From assembly GCA_947036815.1 (NCBI GenBank), contig CAMQRS010000005.1, forward strand, positions 1 through 55,540: a stretch of DNA of 55,540 nt, given 5' to 3'. Below, one piece after another: positions 54,572 through 55,540 of this stretch. The DNA comes from an uncultured Erysipelotrichaceae bacterium (GTDB lineage: Bacteria; Bacillota_I; Bacilli_A; Erysipelotrichales; Erysipelotrichaceae). Every line of letters starts with the position of its first letter. Position 1 is the stretch's first letter. Below the pieces are notes generated by a model. That model was not told where the DNA came from. It saw only the letters and a list, made by a program, of their open reading frames with translations, and ran no database searches. A program made the translations under genes and the position numbers.

Positions 54572-55204
54572 ATGAATAAAAAAACAAGACTATGGATAAT
54601 AATACATATCATCTTAACAGTAATGGTATTAGGTCAGATGCTTATGATATATTCAAGTACACCAGAGTTGAAATGGGTGGCGATTGTAGTAGCTATAGTA
54701 TGTGTGTGTATTATAACGATTCACATAATAAGAATATGTAAGAAAAGTAAGCAGATAGAGAACTTGAAATCAGTTGAGCAGAAGCAAGTCTTTAGTAAGC
54801 AAATTATTGTTTTTGATATTTGTATGGGGATCATAATTCTATATTTTGGAATTACGTATAATGGACCTGAGTACCCATTTGAAAAGTATAATGCAGCTGA
54901 TATAAAAACAATGTATATTTCAGAGGCGGAAGATGGTGAAGAATACTTATTAACAGATGAAGAGGTGACAAGTGTTATTGCATTACTTCAAGAACTTAAT
55001 GTGCGAAATAAAACAGATATTAGTGGAAGCTTTGGAGCTCCCTTCACACAAATAAACTTTACGTATTCAGAAAATGGACTGACTTGGGAGACTATTGTTT
55101 TAAATAGTCACTATGTGATGTATGACAATGACGTATATACAACATATTCATTCGATGCGATAGACTATGGACATGAACTTATTGATAGACGTGAAGAAAA
55201 TTAA
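54572..55204 (+). CDS. Membrane protein of unknown function
   Basis: I do not recognise this 210-aa protein. It has two N-terminal membrane helices (LWIIIHIILTVMVLGQMLMIY; WVAIVVAIVCVCIITIHII), a charged loop with KKSKQIENLK, a third helix (IIVFDICMGIIILYFGI) and a ~110-residue domain outside or inside the cell (MYISEAEDGEEYLLTDEEV; FSYSE-like strands). AGAGGGG lies upstream of the ATG. Promoter and ribosome site are convincing, homology is not claimed. Confidence 0.75.
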   Translation: MNKKTRLWIIIHIILTVMVLGQMLMIYSSTPELKWVAIVVAIVCVCIITIHIIRICKKSKQIENLKSVEQKQVFSKQIIVFDICMGIIILYFGITYNGPEYPFEKYNAADIKTMYISEAEDGEEYLLTDEEVTSVIALLQELNVRNKTDISGSFGAPFTQINFTYSENGLTWETIVLNSHYVMYDNDVYTTYSFDAIDYGHELIDRREEN

Positions 55205-55249
55205 GTTTAAATAAAGACAATGGAGGCTTATGGGGCAGTTATAAGATAG

Positions 55250-55330
55250 ATGGCTATTATCGCAGCGGCAGTAGGTGTATTTAGCATCACGTTTAGCACG
55301 CTAATGATAATAAGAAAAAGTAAAGAATAA
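55250..55330 (+). pseudogene. Short hydrophobic peptide, possibly a broken holin-like toxin gene
   Basis: A 26-aa frame with one hydrophobic helix (AIIAAAVGVFSITFSTLMII) and a basic RKSKE tail. Nine in-frame codons (MEAYGAVIR, 55220-55246) and a TAG stand directly before its ATG; read through, the pair resembles small holin-like toxins of Gram-positives. The in-frame stop suggests a decayed gene or coincidence. Confidence 0.25.
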
Positions 55331-55418
55331 TAAATATTTAAAGGAACACATTTTATGAGTTCAAGAATTGTAGGTGCTGGTGAAAAATTGATGGCACTTT
55401 TTATGTGGATAAGAGTAT

Positions 55419-55445
55419 AAAAAAAATCAATCTTTCGATTGATTT
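55419..55445 (-). terminator. Minus-strand terminator of the tRNA unit
   Basis: Perfect stem AAATCAATC/GATTGATTT (55424-55445, loop TTTC). On the minus strand it is followed by a run of T (complement of the A run at 55419-55426), so it ends the transcript carrying tRNA-Gly. Confidence 0.8.
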
Positions 55446-55486
55446 CTATGTTATGTTCAAACTTGAAATTTGAATTAATTTTATAA

Positions 55487-55540
55487 TGGAGCGGGTGATC
55501 AGAATCGAACTGACGTAATCAGCTTGGAAGGCTGGGGTTC
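55487..55540 (-). tRNA. tRNA-Gly (anticodon TCC), 5' end cut by window edge
   Basis: The complement reads, 5' to 3', the anticodon arm CCAGCCTTCCAAGCTG (anticodon TCC at 55526-55528), a variable stretch, the T arm with GTTCGATTC, the acceptor strand CACCCGC, discriminator T and an encoded CCA (55487-55489). About 54 of ~74 nt lie inside the window; the D arm and 5' acceptor strand are outside. It reads glycine GGA/GGG codons. Confidence 0.93.

Larger units (their letters stand above)
55205..55486. other. Spacer with small-peptide remnants
   Basis: Holds the 26-aa frame at 55250-55330, a 21-codon frame at 55355-55420 preceded by AAGGAA but lacking further support, and a minus-strand terminator at 55419-55445. 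Nothing else is recognisable. Confidence 0.4.

Noticed and set aside
55355-55420. 21-codon frame with AAGGAA ahead
   Set aside because: Too short, no hydrophobic or motif content that supports a gene; could be chance.

Overview
The window is a low-GC, gene-dense bacterial chromosome segment. Strong AGGAGG-type ribosome sites, TTGACA/TATAAT promoters, rho-independent terminators, AddAB/RexAB recombination genes and the mnmG, ychF, degV and atp genes point to a Firmicute. The mix (single-chain PurL, an unusual PurF, tandem DegV, a GH112 phosphorylase) suggests an Erysipelotrichia-like gut organism. That placement is inference; no marker gene here settles the genus.

Layout. 1-2844: terminators of an upstream unit, then purD-purB from their own promoter. 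2850-10894: a sugar island with an AraC regulator (minus strand) divergent from a GH112 galacto-/lacto-N-biose-type phosphorylase, followed by a complete ABC importer (binding protein, two permeases, a tiny two-helix membrane protein, MsmK-type ATPase). It carries a good cre site and a shared 18-bp repeat in front of both transcription units. 10895-13764: feoA-feoB plus a Cys-rich FeoB-associated peptide behind a promoter holding a perfect 14-bp inverted repeat. 13978-20668: ZIP metal transporter, YchF, a metal-site-deficient M24 homologue, MnmG, a small unknown protein and a flavoprotein-rubredoxin fusion. 20694-21439 (minus): DtxR-type metalloregulator and an ArsC/Spx-fold protein. 21578-21745: a probably leaderless 55-aa gene. 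28880-21851 (minus): yigZ-addB-addA-PAP2. 28982-30699: two tandem degV genes.

30959-40784 is the main purine operon purE-L-C-M-N-H-F. It is preceded by a promoter, a guanine-type purine riboswitch aptamer with a shortened P3/L3, a U-rich expression platform and a second strong hairpin next to the purE ribosome site. Together with purD-purB it covers nearly all of de novo IMP synthesis and the PurB step to AMP. The purF product keeps its PRPP-binding loop and Fe-S cysteines but has lost the N-terminal catalytic cysteine and the glutamine-site residues. 40894-42163 is a CPA2 cation/proton antiporter. 42250-49897 is upp followed by the full F-type ATP synthase operon (atpZ-I-B-E-F-H-A-G-D-C) and a 24-aa membrane peptide translationally coupled to atpC. 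The c subunit carries a Na+-type ligand set.

49987-54263 is a cell-envelope cassette: ECF sigma factor, one-helix presumptive anti-sigma protein, lipoprotein, MBOAT acyltransferase and DHHW/AlgX-like protein. This looks like a sigma-controlled surface O-acetylation module. The last part (54342-55540) holds an unknown membrane protein with its own promoter and a long leader, small peptide remnants and the 3' part of a tRNA-Gly(TCC) gene on the minus strand, cut by the window edge.
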